Assembly: GCA_028818565.1 (NCBI GenBank)
Contig: JAPPNV010000028.1
Span: 1-35,190 of the forward strand
Length of the DNA stretch: 35,190 nt
Direction of reading: 5' to 3'
Source: Rhodospirillales bacterium
GTDB taxonomy: Bacteria > Pseudomonadota > Alphaproteobacteria > UBA828
Below the pieces are notes generated by a model that saw only the letters and a program-made list of their open reading frames with translations, had not been told where the DNA came from and ran no database searches. Of the stretch, positions 24,970 to 34,567 are shown in pieces; position 1 is the stretch's first letter; each line of letters opens with the position of its first letter. The position numbers and the translations under genes were made by a program.

Positions 24970-25368
24970 TCAGGAGACGGCCGCCACCGCCGCCTGGTTA
25001 GATTCCTCGGCGCTGTCGGCCTCGTCGGGGAAGGGCTCGTCGGGCATCAGCATCAGCCGCTCGACCCGGCCGCCGCCCACGAGGTGGGTCTCGATAATCT
25101 CGTCCACGTCCGCCACAGTCTTGACCGCATACCAGACGCCTTCGGGGTAGATCACCATGGTCGGCCCGAACTCGCAGCGATCCAGGCACTGGCTCGCGTT
25201 GATGCGCACGTCGGAGAGCCCGCGCTGCTTGGCTCTGGCCTTCATGTGGGCGCGGAGCTTGACCGAGTCCTTCGCGCTGCAGCAGCCGCGCGGATGGTCC
25301 GGCGCGCGGGTGTTGACGCAGCAGAAGACGTGACGCCGGTAGTAGAGCGGCGGGTCCGCGTGGCTCAT
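24970..25368 (-). CDS. Thioredoxin-like 2Fe-2S ferredoxin
   Basis: The 132-residue protein resembles the Shethna-type (thioredoxin-fold) 2Fe-2S ferredoxins: YYRRHVFCCVNTRAPDHPRG gives the first ligands, and NASQCLDRCEFGPTMVIYPE the second cysteine pair; WYAVKTVADVDEIIETHL is the C-terminal strand-helix. After about residue 105 it has an acidic tail. The electron partner is unknown. ATG 25368 overlaps the stop of the upstream DUF6489 gene as ATGA, so the two are translationally coupled. Both precede mnmE on the same strand. Confidence 0.82.
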   Translation of the reverse strand: MSHADPPLYYRRHVFCCVNTRAPDHPRGCCSAKDSVKLRAHMKARAKQRGLSDVRINASQCLDRCEFGPTMVIYPEGVWYAVKTVADVDEIIETHLVGGGRVERLMLMPDEPFPDEADSAEESNQAAVAAVS

Positions 25369-25637
25369 CCCGCGCTGCCTCCGCCGCTCCCCTTGGGTGC
25401 GCCGCCTCCGGCCTGACCGAACCCTTCCCAGAAGGCCTTCTGCATGGCCTCGAAGCCCTTGAGCCCGCCGGGAAGCCACGATTTCAGCAGCGCCTCGGGG
25501 TCGATCTGGCCAATCGCCTCCGCCATGCGCGCCTCCAGGCCTTCGGTCATGGCGTCGTGGGCCGCCGTCAGGTCCGGCATCCCGCAGAAGGCGCGGGCCT
25601 CCTCGGGCGTACAGTCGATCTCGATCTTGACCTTCAT
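25365..25637 (-). CDS. Small DUF6489-like protein
   Basis: The 90 residues begin [20 protein letters not shown], then [20 protein letters not shown], an amphipathic helix around [20 protein letters not shown], and a Gly/Ala/Ser-rich tail. This fits a short alphaproteobacterial family that I recall as DUF6489; no biochemical role is known to me. ATG 25637 is preferred over upstream starts because the family opens with [15 protein letters not shown]. The 3' end overlaps the ferredoxin start by 4 nt, hinting at joint work with it. Confidence 0.7.
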   Translation of the reverse strand: MKVKIEIDCTPEEARAFCGMPDLTAAHDAMTEGLEARMAEAIGQIDPEALLKSWLPGGLKGFEAMQKAFWEGFGQAGGGAPKGSGGGSAG

Positions 25638-25827
25638 GGTGAACCTCGCTCGCGGCGCCGCGGCAGCACTGCGGGCGCGACCATACCCCGGCGATCTACC
25701 CATGAACAGGTTCTCTCTGCGGTCGGCTGCGACCGCGCCCAACGCTGGCGGCGGCGACCCCGGCACCCTATGCTCAAACCCGAGGTCGCCCCCAGCTGCG
25801 CGCGGCCCGAACCAGACGGGAAGGGCC
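25638..25827. other. Divergent intergenic region between the DUF6489 gene and yyaL
   Basis: The 190-bp gap lies between two diverging genes and should hold both promoters. I see no convincing -35/-10 pair or operator. Upstream of yyaL, GACGGGAAGGGCC supplies the ribosome site. Confidence 0.4.
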
Positions 25828-27864
<2,037 letters not shown>

Positions 27865-27869
27865 GGCGC

Positions 27870-28343
27870 ATGATCGCCGCCCGCTGCACCATCGAGAGCC
27901 CGGTCGGCCCGCTCACCATCACGGCCGAGGATGATGCGGTCACAGCCGTCGATTTCGGCGCCGGCGGGGGCCCCGGCCCGAACGCCGGCCTCCTGGCCGA
28001 GGCCGCGCGTCAGCTCACCGAGTATTTCGCCGGCGACCTGCGGGACTTCACGCTGCCGCTCGCGCCTTCCGGCACATCCTTCCGCCTCAAGGTGTGGGCG
28101 GCGATGCGCGCCATCCCGTATGGCGAGACGCGGAGCTACGGCGACCTCGCCCGTGCGCTCGACAGTGCGCCCCGCGCCGTCGGCGGCGCTTGTGGGTCCA
28201 ATCCGATTCCTCTCATCATCCCCTGCCACCGGGTCGTCGGCGCAGGCGGCGCGCTCGGCGGGTTCTCCGGCGGCGCGGGCTGTGATACCAAGCGCCAGCT
28301 TCTCGCATTGGAAGGCGCGCTGCCGCCGCAGCTTCCGGTCTAG
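27870..28343 (+). CDS. ogt: Methylated-DNA--[protein]-cysteine S-methyltransferase
   Basis: The enzyme directly reverses O6-alkylguanine damage by transferring the alkyl group to its own cysteine. The 157-residue protein has a short N-terminal ribonuclease-H-like domain and the DNA-binding domain (FRLKVWAAMRAIPYGETRSY, RAVGGACGSNPIPLIIPCHR). PCHRV carries the acceptor cysteine, and GGFSGGAGCDTKRQLLALEG the terminal helix. One difference is GGACGSNPIPL, where family members commonly read GxAxxxNPxxx. It begins 5 nt after yyaL and is very likely co-transcribed. Confidence 0.9.
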   Translation: MIAARCTIESPVGPLTITAEDDAVTAVDFGAGGGPGPNAGLLAEAARQLTEYFAGDLRDFTLPLAPSGTSFRLKVWAAMRAIPYGETRSYGDLARALDSAPRAVGGACGSNPIPLIIPCHRVVGAGGALGGFSGGAGCDTKRQLLALEGALPPQLPV

Positions 28344-28388
28344 GCCGAGCGCGGCCCGGCAGCCGACCCCGACAGGAAAGGGAGACAC

Positions 28389-29366
28389 ATGGTCAAGGCT
28401 GTGCGGATGCACGAGGCTGGCGGGCCCGAGGTGCTGCATTACGAGGACGTGGCGCTGCCCGATCCCGGCCCCGGCGAGGCGCTGGTGCGTCACGAGGCGA
28501 TCGGCCTCAACTACATCGACGTCTATCACCGCACCGGCCTCTACCCGGTGCCCTCGCTGCCCTGGACCATCGGCATGGAAGGCGCCGGCGTGGTCGAGGC
28601 CGTGGGCGACGGCGTCACGGAAGTCTCCGCCGGCATGCGGGTCGCCTACGCCAGCCCGCCGCCGCCCGGCGGCTATTCCGAGGCCCGCGTGATGCCGGCG
28701 GGATCGCTGGTGGAGCTCCCCGCCGACATCAGCTCCGAACAGGGCGCGGCGATGATGCTGCAAGGCATGACCGTCGAATACCTGATCCGCCGCACCCACC
28801 CCGTGAAGGCCGGCGAGACCGTGCTGGTGCACGCCGCCGCCGGCGGGGTCGGGCTGATCCAGTGCCAGTGGCTCAAGCACCTGGGCGTGACCGTGATCGG
28901 CACCGTGGGCTCGGAGGAAAAGGCGGCGCTCGCCAGCGCCCATGGCTGCGACCACCCGGTCAACTATCGGACCGAAGATTTCGCCGCGCGCGTCATGGAG
29001 ATCACCGACGGCCGGGGCGTGCCGGTGGTCTACGATTCCATCGGTGCCGACACACTGGAGGGCTCACTTAATAGTCTGGCCCGTCTGGGGACGCTCGCGA
29101 GCTTCGGCAACGCGTCCGGTCCGATCACGGACTTCAACCTGGCCCGGCTCGCGCCCAAGTCCGCCTACATCACGCGGCCCACCCTCTTCGGCTACAACGC
29201 GACCCGGCCGGAGCTCGAGGAATCGGCTGGCGCCCTCTTCGACGTCGTGCGCTCGGGTGCGGTCAAGATCGAGATCCACCAGACCTACCCGCTCTCGGAC
29301 GCGGCCCAGGCTCACCGCGACCTGGAGGGCCGCAAGACCACGGGCTCGACCATTCTGACCCCCTGA
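28389..29366 (+). CDS. qor: NADPH:quinone oxidoreductase (zeta-crystallin-type MDR)
   Basis: This 325-residue zinc-free medium-chain dehydrogenase reduces quinones with NADPH. The catalytic GroES-like domain starts VKAVRMHEAGGPEVLHYEDV, with IGLNYIDVYHRTGLYP. The Rossmann domain has VLVHAAAGGVGLIQCQWLKH (AxxGGVG loop), and VVYDSIGADTLEGSLNSL follows. No zinc-binding cysteines are visible. ATG 28389 has GGAAAGGGAG upstream. It lies 45 bp after ogt and may share its transcript. Confidence 0.9.
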   Translation: MVKAVRMHEAGGPEVLHYEDVALPDPGPGEALVRHEAIGLNYIDVYHRTGLYPVPSLPWTIGMEGAGVVEAVGDGVTEVSAGMRVAYASPPPPGGYSEARVMPAGSLVELPADISSEQGAAMMLQGMTVEYLIRRTHPVKAGETVLVHAAAGGVGLIQCQWLKHLGVTVIGTVGSEEKAALASAHGCDHPVNYRTEDFAARVMEITDGRGVPVVYDSIGADTLEGSLNSLARLGTLASFGNASGPITDFNLARLAPKSAYITRPTLFGYNATRPELEESAGALFDVVRSGAVKIEIHQTYPLSDAAQAHRDLEGRKTTGSTILTP

Positions 29367-29397
29367 CCGCCGGCGGGGCGGTGAGCTGTAGCGGCCG

Positions 29398-30717
29398 GTG
29401 ACCGCACCCGCCGGCCGAGTTTCCGACCGGGGGGCCTTCCGCGACCCGGCCTTCATGGCCAATCGGGAAGCGCCGGTGCACCGGTGGATTCCCTGGATCG
29501 CGGGGTTTTCAAGGCAGTTCGTCCAGGACGCGCTGGCCCGTCACCTGCCGGAGCCGGGTGTCGTGCTGGACCCCTTCGCAGGCGTCGGCACGACCCTGGT
29601 CGAGGCCGATATTGCCGGCCACGCTGCCGTCGGCTTCGAGATCAATCCCTACGCCGCCTTCGCCGCGCGCGCGAAGCTGGGAGCGCATCGATTGGAGGCC
29701 GCGCAGCTCAGAGCCGCCGCTACGGATTTCCTCGCGTTCATGGAGGAAAGCGAGCGCACGGGTCGCGCGCCCAAGGCATCGGCGCCCGCCTCCTTCCGCA
29801 CGCGGGCGCCGTTTTACAGCCCGGCGGTCGAGCGCAAGGTCCTGCTGGCGTTCGATTTCATGGAGACGCTCGAGGCGCCCAGCGCCGCTTTGTTTCGCCT
29901 CGCCTTCGCGGCGACCATGGTGGGCTACTCCAACTACTCCTACGAGCCGAGTCTCGGTCGCAAGGTCTCCGTCGGGCGGCCTGAGGTCGAGGACGACGAC
30001 GTGGCCGGCGCCATCACGGCCAAGCTTTACCAAATGGTTGACGATGCGGCTTGGTATCGCGACGCGCGCGCGAACTCTGCACGAGACGACGGGCGAGTGC
30101 TCGAAAAATCCTTCTTCGAGGGCCACAGCGCGCTCAACGAGGGGAGCGTAGACCTGCTCGTCACCTCTCCACCCTACCTCAACAACTACCACTACAACCG
30201 CAACACCCGCCCGCATCTCTACTGGCTGGGATTCTGCGCCTCCCCGAGCGACCTGAAGCGGTTGGAGGCGATCAACTTCGGCACCTACTGGCAGAACGCC
30301 CGCGACGAGGCGCACGTCGACCTCGACCCGTCCATCGACACAGGCGAGATCAGGGAAGCGATCGACGCCGTCAGGCAGCGGAATCCCGAGAAGGGCGTCT
30401 ATGGCGGCAACGGCTGGGCGAACTACGCGGCGCGCTACTTCAACGACTGCGCCCGCTTCCTCGACGGCGCGGCGCGGTGCCTGCGGCCAGGGGCGACGGC
30501 ATTGGTGGTGATCGGCAACTCGATCCTGCAGGGGGTGCCGATCCCGACCGACCGCTTCCTCGCCGCCATCGCGACATCGCGCGGCTTCCAGGTCGTGGAC
30601 ATTCACATTCCCCGGGAGACTCGGGTCGGCAACAGCATCGTCGAGTCCAGCGTCCGCGCCGGCAAGGCCAACGGCAGCGCTCTCTACGAGTCCGTCGTGG
30701 AGCTGCGCCGGCTCTGA
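29398..30717 (+). CDS. Solitary DNA methyltransferase (amino-methyltransferase, TSPPY type)
   Basis: The 439-residue S-adenosylmethionine-dependent protein has motif I (LDPFAGVGTTLVEA, residues 57-70) before the catalytic motif IV (LLVTSPPYLNNYHYN, 253-267), with about 190 residues between. TSPPY in place of DPPY is typical of N4-cytosine and some N6-adenine methylases. The conserved VHRWIPWIAGFS near residue 27 and YSNYSYEPSLGRKVS suggest one known subfamily; the sequence specificity is unknown. No endonuclease or specificity gene is adjacent, so it appears to be an orphan; an RNA target cannot be excluded. The start is GTG 29398; an internal ATG (residue 20) is less likely because RDPAF precedes it in homologues as I recall them. 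The 3' end overlaps the convergent P450 gene by 34 bp. Confidence 0.75.
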   Translation: MTAPAGRVSDRGAFRDPAFMANREAPVHRWIPWIAGFSRQFVQDALARHLPEPGVVLDPFAGVGTTLVEADIAGHAAVGFEINPYAAFAARAKLGAHRLEAAQLRAAATDFLAFMEESERTGRAPKASAPASFRTRAPFYSPAVERKVLLAFDFMETLEAPSAALFRLAFAATMVGYSNYSYEPSLGRKVSVGRPEVEDDDVAGAITAKLYQMVDDAAWYRDARANSARDDGRVLEKSFFEGHSALNEGSVDLLVTSPPYLNNYHYNRNTRPHLYWLGFCASPSDLKRLEAINFGTYWQNARDEAHVDLDPSIDTGEIREAIDAVRQRNPEKGVYGGNGWANYAARYFNDCARFLDGAARCLRPGATALVVIGNSILQGVPIPTDRFLAAIATSRGFQVVDIHIPRETRVGNSIVESSVRAGKANGSALYESVVELRRL

Positions 30718-32111
30718 GGCCGGCGCCGAATGCGGCGCACGATAAGCCCGTTGCGCGGGTGCAGCGTGAGCAGCCCGCGCGGCTCGACGGACTGATCCTG
30801 GGCGAGGCGCAGGCGGTAGTGCTGCGCGATATGAGCAAGCACCATGACGCCGACGGTCAGCGCCAGCGACGCGCCAATGCAGAAGCGCGGCCCGACGCTG
30901 AAGGGGATGTACGCGCAGCGCGGATGTTCGTTTCCCCGCTCCGGTGCGAAGCGCTTCGGGTCGAAGCGTTCCGGCGCTTCCCACAGCGCGCGATGGCGAT
31001 GGATGACCCAGGGGATGATGCCGACAATCGCGCCGGCCGGAACCACGCGCCCGCAGACCTCGTCCCGCTCCAGCGCCTGCCGCCATGCCAGCGAATGCAC
31101 CGGGGGGAAGAGCCTGAGCGCCTCGTCGAAGACCATGCGCGTGTAGGGTAGGCGGCGAATGTCGTCGTAGGTGGGCGCCGCGCCTTTCAACGCATCGTCG
31201 ATTTCCGCCCACATCCGTTGCTCGGCCTCCGCATGCTGCGACAGCAGGAACCATGTCCAGCAGAGTGCCAGCGCCGTGGTTTCGTGCCCGGCGACGAAGA
31301 TGGTGACCATCTCGTCGCGCACGTCGCTCGCCGACAACCCGCGTCCGGTTTCCGGGTCGCCTGCGTGCAGCAGCCGATCGAGCAGGTCGTCGCTCGATGG
31401 CTCGCTGGACCGGCTTTTTCGGGATTCGATGAGCTGCGCCATCAGGGCGTTCAGGTCCTTCAGAATCCGCGCCGCCCGCCGCTCCTTTAGGTGGGCCCAC
31501 ACGCGGTTGATCCCCGGAATCAGGGCGAGGGGGCTGAGGTTCATTTCCGCCTGATAGCGGGTCGAGCTCCGGTGAAGGGTGTCCTTTATCAGCCCGCTGT
31601 CCGACGAGAACATGGCGCGCGCGATGATATCGAGCGTCAGTTCCTTCATGGCGGCTTCGAGGTCGAGAGGGCTGCCGGACCCGTCCTCGTCCCATGCGCG
31701 CAGCATGGCGTCGGTCGCTTCGGTCACGATGCCGGCGTAGCCTGCGACGCTCTTGGCGTTGAAGGCGGGCGTCATGATGCGGCGGTGCCAGCGCCATTCG
31801 TCGCCCTCGATGGTGACGAGGCCGTTGCCCAGCGCCGGCGTCAGCAACGGCCGAACGATCTTCGCCTTGACGTAGTTCGCGGCGTTGTCCTGCAAAATAT
31901 GCTTCACGCCGTCCGGGTGGTTCACCAGGAAGTGGTGAAACCAGAGGAATCTCCGCTCAACGACGTCCTCCCGGAAGTCGGCGGCATCGAAGCCGCCGAT
32001 CAGGCTGTCGCTCATGGCCAGTGCGTAGGAGACGATGGACCGCCGCCGCTCCGGCACAGATGGAAGCACGAGTGCCAACTGCTCGTCGGTCACCGCGTCG
32101 CTTTCTTCCAT
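30684..32111 (-). CDS. Cytochrome P450
   Basis: The 475-residue haem-thiolate monooxygenase carries the oxygen-activating I-helix motif AGHETTA (274-280), ExxR (EALR, 330-333), PERFDPKRFAPER (meander region), and the haem-binding loop FSVGPRFCIG with proximal Cys411. The WRWHRRIMTPAFN C-helix packs on the haem. Length, no membrane anchor, and the resemblance to the CYP4/CYP102-like branch suggest a soluble enzyme for fatty acids or other hydrophobic substrates; the substrate is not predictable. No ferredoxin or reductase gene adjoins it. ATG 32111 has a weak ribosome site. It is divergent from trpEG across 150 bp. Confidence 0.92.
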   Translation of the reverse strand: MEESDAVTDEQLALVLPSVPERRRSIVSYALAMSDSLIGGFDAADFREDVVERRFLWFHHFLVNHPDGVKHILQDNAANYVKAKIVRPLLTPALGNGLVTIEGDEWRWHRRIMTPAFNAKSVAGYAGIVTEATDAMLRAWDEDGSGSPLDLEAAMKELTLDIIARAMFSSDSGLIKDTLHRSSTRYQAEMNLSPLALIPGINRVWAHLKERRAARILKDLNALMAQLIESRKSRSSEPSSDDLLDRLLHAGDPETGRGLSASDVRDEMVTIFVAGHETTALALCWTWFLLSQHAEAEQRMWAEIDDALKGAAPTYDDIRRLPYTRMVFDEALRLFPPVHSLAWRQALERDEVCGRVVPAGAIVGIIPWVIHRHRALWEAPERFDPKRFAPERGNEHPRCAYIPFSVGPRFCIGASLALTVGVMVLAHIAQHYRLRLAQDQSVEPRGLLTLHPRNGLIVRRIRRRPQSRRSSTTDS

Positions 32112-32261
32112 CGCTATGTGCCTGGCTATTTTGCAATGCCGCCTTACGAGCGTGGCCTGCCATCAAGGCCATTTTGTGACGCGGAACGCCCGGTCGGTTA
32201 TGCGGCTTTGGCCATGCCTCCCGGGCTTGTTGGCCCTCTCGGCAGGTGGGATAAGGGCGCC

Positions 32262-34445
32262 ATGAGCGAGCCCGCCGGCCTCGACCGCCGCTACCGCACA
32301 CGCGGCGGCATCACCATCCACCGCAGTGACCACGAGACCGCTGTCGGGCCCGCGGCCGCGGGCCTGGTCGAGCGGCTGGACCGCTATCCCGGCGTCTTCA
32401 TGTCCTCCTGCTTCGAGTTCCCCGGTCGCTACACGCGCTGGGACCTGGGCTTTGCCGCCCCGCCGCTCGCCATTACCTGTCGCGGGCGCGATTTCGAGGT
32501 CACGGCGCTGGAGCCCAGGGGCCGGGTGCTGCTGGAGCCGATCCGCGCCGCGATCGAGCCGCTCGCCGCCGTCGCCTCGCTGGAATCGGACGGCGATCGC
32601 GTGTGCGGGCAGATCCACCCGCCCGTGGAAATTGTGCCCGAGGAGCAGCGCAGCCGGCAGCCCTCGATCTTCAGCCTGCTGCGCGCGGTCATCGAGCTCT
32701 TCGGCAACGACGAGGACCAGCATTTCGGCCTCTACGGCGCCTTTGGCTACGACCTCGCCCACCAGTTCGAGCCGGTGGAGCTCAAGCTCGAGCGTCCTGC
32801 CGACCAGCGCGATCTGGTGCTCTTCGTGCCCGACGAGATCCTGGTCGTCGATCACGTGTCGGACCGGGCGGTGCGGCATCGCTACGATTTCGTCACACCC
32901 AGCGGGGACACGCGCGACATGCCGCGCGACCCGAGGGAGGACGCCTACGCGTCCGCGCCGCCCGGCAACGAGCCGCCCGCCAACGACCATGGGCCGGGCC
33001 AATACCCGGCGGCCGTGGACCGTGCCAAGGATGCGTTTCGCCGCGGCGATCTCTTCGAGGTGGTGCTGAGCCAGCAGTTCAGCGAGGCCTGCGCCGACGC
33101 GCCTTCCGAGGTGTTCGACCGGCTGCGCACTCTCAATCCGGCGCCCTACTGCGCGCTGATGAACCTGGGTGCCGGCGAGTTCCTGGTCGCCGCCTCGCCC
33201 GAGATGTACGTGCGGGTCGAGGGCCGCCGGGTCGAGACCTGCCCGATCTCGGGCACCATCGCGCGCGGCAAGGATGCTCTCGGCGACGCCGCCCAGATCG
33301 CGAAACTGCTCAACTCGGCCAAGGACGAGGCCGAGCTCACCATGTGCACCGACGTCGACCGCAACGACAAGTCGCGCATCTGCGAGCCGGGCTCGGTGCG
33401 GGTGATCGGGCGGCGCCAGGTGGAGCTCTACTCGCGCCTGATCCACACGGTCGATCACGTCGAGGGCATTCTGCGGCCCGAGTTCGATGCGCTCGACGCT
33501 TTTCTCAGCCACACCTGGGCGGTGACGGTGACCGGCGCGCCCAAGCACTGGGCGATCCGCTTCATCGAGGCGAACGAGCGCTCCGCACGCCGCTGGTACG
33601 GCGGCGCCATCGGGCGCATCGGCTTCGACGGTGCGATGAACACCGGGCTCACGCTCCGCACCGTCCGCATGAAGGACGGCATCGCCGAGATCAGGGCCGG
33701 CGCCACGCTGCTCTACGACAGCGACCCGGAGGCCGAGGACGAGGAGTGCCGGCTCAAGGCCTCCGCGCTCTTCGCCGCGGTGCGGGCGGAGGCCGCACCC
33801 GCGCCAGCGCGCACATCCTCGTCCCAGCTGGGGCCTGCCAGGCGCGTGCTTCTGGTCGACCACGAGGATTCCTTCGTCCACACGCTGGCCAACTATCTGC
33901 GCCAGACCGGCGCCGAGGTCGAGACGCTCCGTCCCGAACCCGCGCGCCGGATGCTGCAGGAGGACACGCCCGATCTGGTCGTGCTCTCGCCCGGCCCCGG
34001 CCGGCCCGAAGACTTCGGCACCGCCGAGACCATCGAGTTGGTGCTGGCGAAAGGCGTGCCGCTCTTCGGCGTCTGCCTGGGCCTCCAGGCCGTGGCCGAG
34101 TATTTCGGCGGGCAGCTCGGCCAGCTCGACGAGCCGGTCCACGGCAAGCCGTCGGACGTCACGGCGGGGAACAGCGTGCTCTTCCAGGGCCTGCCCGAGC
34201 GCTTCCGCGTCGGACGCTACCACTCGCTCTACGCCGCGCGCGTGTCGCTCCCCAACGATCTGCTCAGGGTTACCGCCGAAACCGATGACGGCGTCGTGAT
34301 GGCGCTGGAGCACCGGGAGCGGCCCATCGCCGCCGTGCAGTTCCACCCGGAATCGATCCTCTCCCTCGACGACAACATCGGCATGCGGCTGATCTACAAC
34401 ATGATGACCGCGCTTACCGGAAACCGGGGCCCGGCAGGGGGTTGA
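32262..34445 (+). CDS. trpEG: Fused anthranilate synthase TrpE-TrpG
   Basis: The enzyme converts chorismate and glutamine to anthranilate, the first tryptophan step. The 727-residue fusion is characteristic of Rhizobium, Azospirillum and relatives. Residues about 1-510 are TrpE (DLFEVVLSQQFSE, PISGTIARGKD, ELTMCTDVDRNDKSRICEPG, AVTVTGAPKHWAI). After a short linker (about 510-525), TrpG follows with the oxyanion/Cys strand LFGVCLGLQ and the catalytic His-Glu in VQFHPESI. ATG 32262 has AAGGG 5 nt upstream; an in-frame ATG 16 codons earlier (32214) lacks a ribosome site. I looked for a tandem-Trp leader peptide (attenuator) in the 150-bp leader and found none. Confidence 0.94.
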   Translation: MSEPAGLDRRYRTRGGITIHRSDHETAVGPAAAGLVERLDRYPGVFMSSCFEFPGRYTRWDLGFAAPPLAITCRGRDFEVTALEPRGRVLLEPIRAAIEPLAAVASLESDGDRVCGQIHPPVEIVPEEQRSRQPSIFSLLRAVIELFGNDEDQHFGLYGAFGYDLAHQFEPVELKLERPADQRDLVLFVPDEILVVDHVSDRAVRHRYDFVTPSGDTRDMPRDPREDAYASAPPGNEPPANDHGPGQYPAAVDRAKDAFRRGDLFEVVLSQQFSEACADAPSEVFDRLRTLNPAPYCALMNLGAGEFLVAASPEMYVRVEGRRVETCPISGTIARGKDALGDAAQIAKLLNSAKDEAELTMCTDVDRNDKSRICEPGSVRVIGRRQVELYSRLIHTVDHVEGILRPEFDALDAFLSHTWAVTVTGAPKHWAIRFIEANERSARRWYGGAIGRIGFDGAMNTGLTLRTVRMKDGIAEIRAGATLLYDSDPEAEDEECRLKASALFAAVRAEAAPAPARTSSSQLGPARRVLLVDHEDSFVHTLANYLRQTGAEVETLRPEPARRMLQEDTPDLVVLSPGPGRPEDFGTAETIELVLAKGVPLFGVCLGLQAVAEYFGGQLGQLDEPVHGKPSDVTAGNSVLFQGLPERFRVGRYHSLYAARVSLPNDLLRVTAETDDGVVMALEHRERPIAAVQFHPESILSLDDNIGMRLIYNMMTALTGNRGPAGG

Positions 34446-34456
34446 GCGGGATTGGA

Positions 34457-34547
34457 GCGAGTCCGTCCTTGACGGACTCGCGAAAGGCCGCGACCGCGGC
34501 CCGCCGCCTATGCGGCGCCCTCGCGGAGGCGCCGGCCGCAGGCCGGC
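34457..34547. repeat. Array of four perfect hairpins between convergent genes
   Basis: The gap of about 120 bp after trpEG is filled with perfect stem-loops: GCGAGTCCGTC/GACGGACTCGC (34457-34481, 11 bp, 3-nt loop), GGCCGC/GCGGCC (34486-34501), CGCCGC/GCGGCG (34502-34517) and GCCGGCC/GGCCGGC (34531-34547). A run of six A follows (34560-34565), giving T's for the minus-strand mRNA coming from the right. It may act as a two-way terminator, or may be a repetitive extragenic element. Confidence 0.6.
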
Positions 34548-34567
34548 AGCCGTGAGCGAAAAAACTC

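Noticed and set aside
29509-31797. 762-residue minus-strand frame
   Set aside because: It runs antisense to the methyltransferase and out of frame with the P450; composition is Arg/Ala/Pro-rich with no domain.
32112-32261. Tryptophan attenuator with leader peptide before trpEG
   Set aside because: No short frame with tandem Trp codons and no terminator-like hairpin with a T-run were found.
32163-34346. 727-residue minus-strand frame
   Set aside because: It is antisense to trpEG, whose both halves are well recognised.
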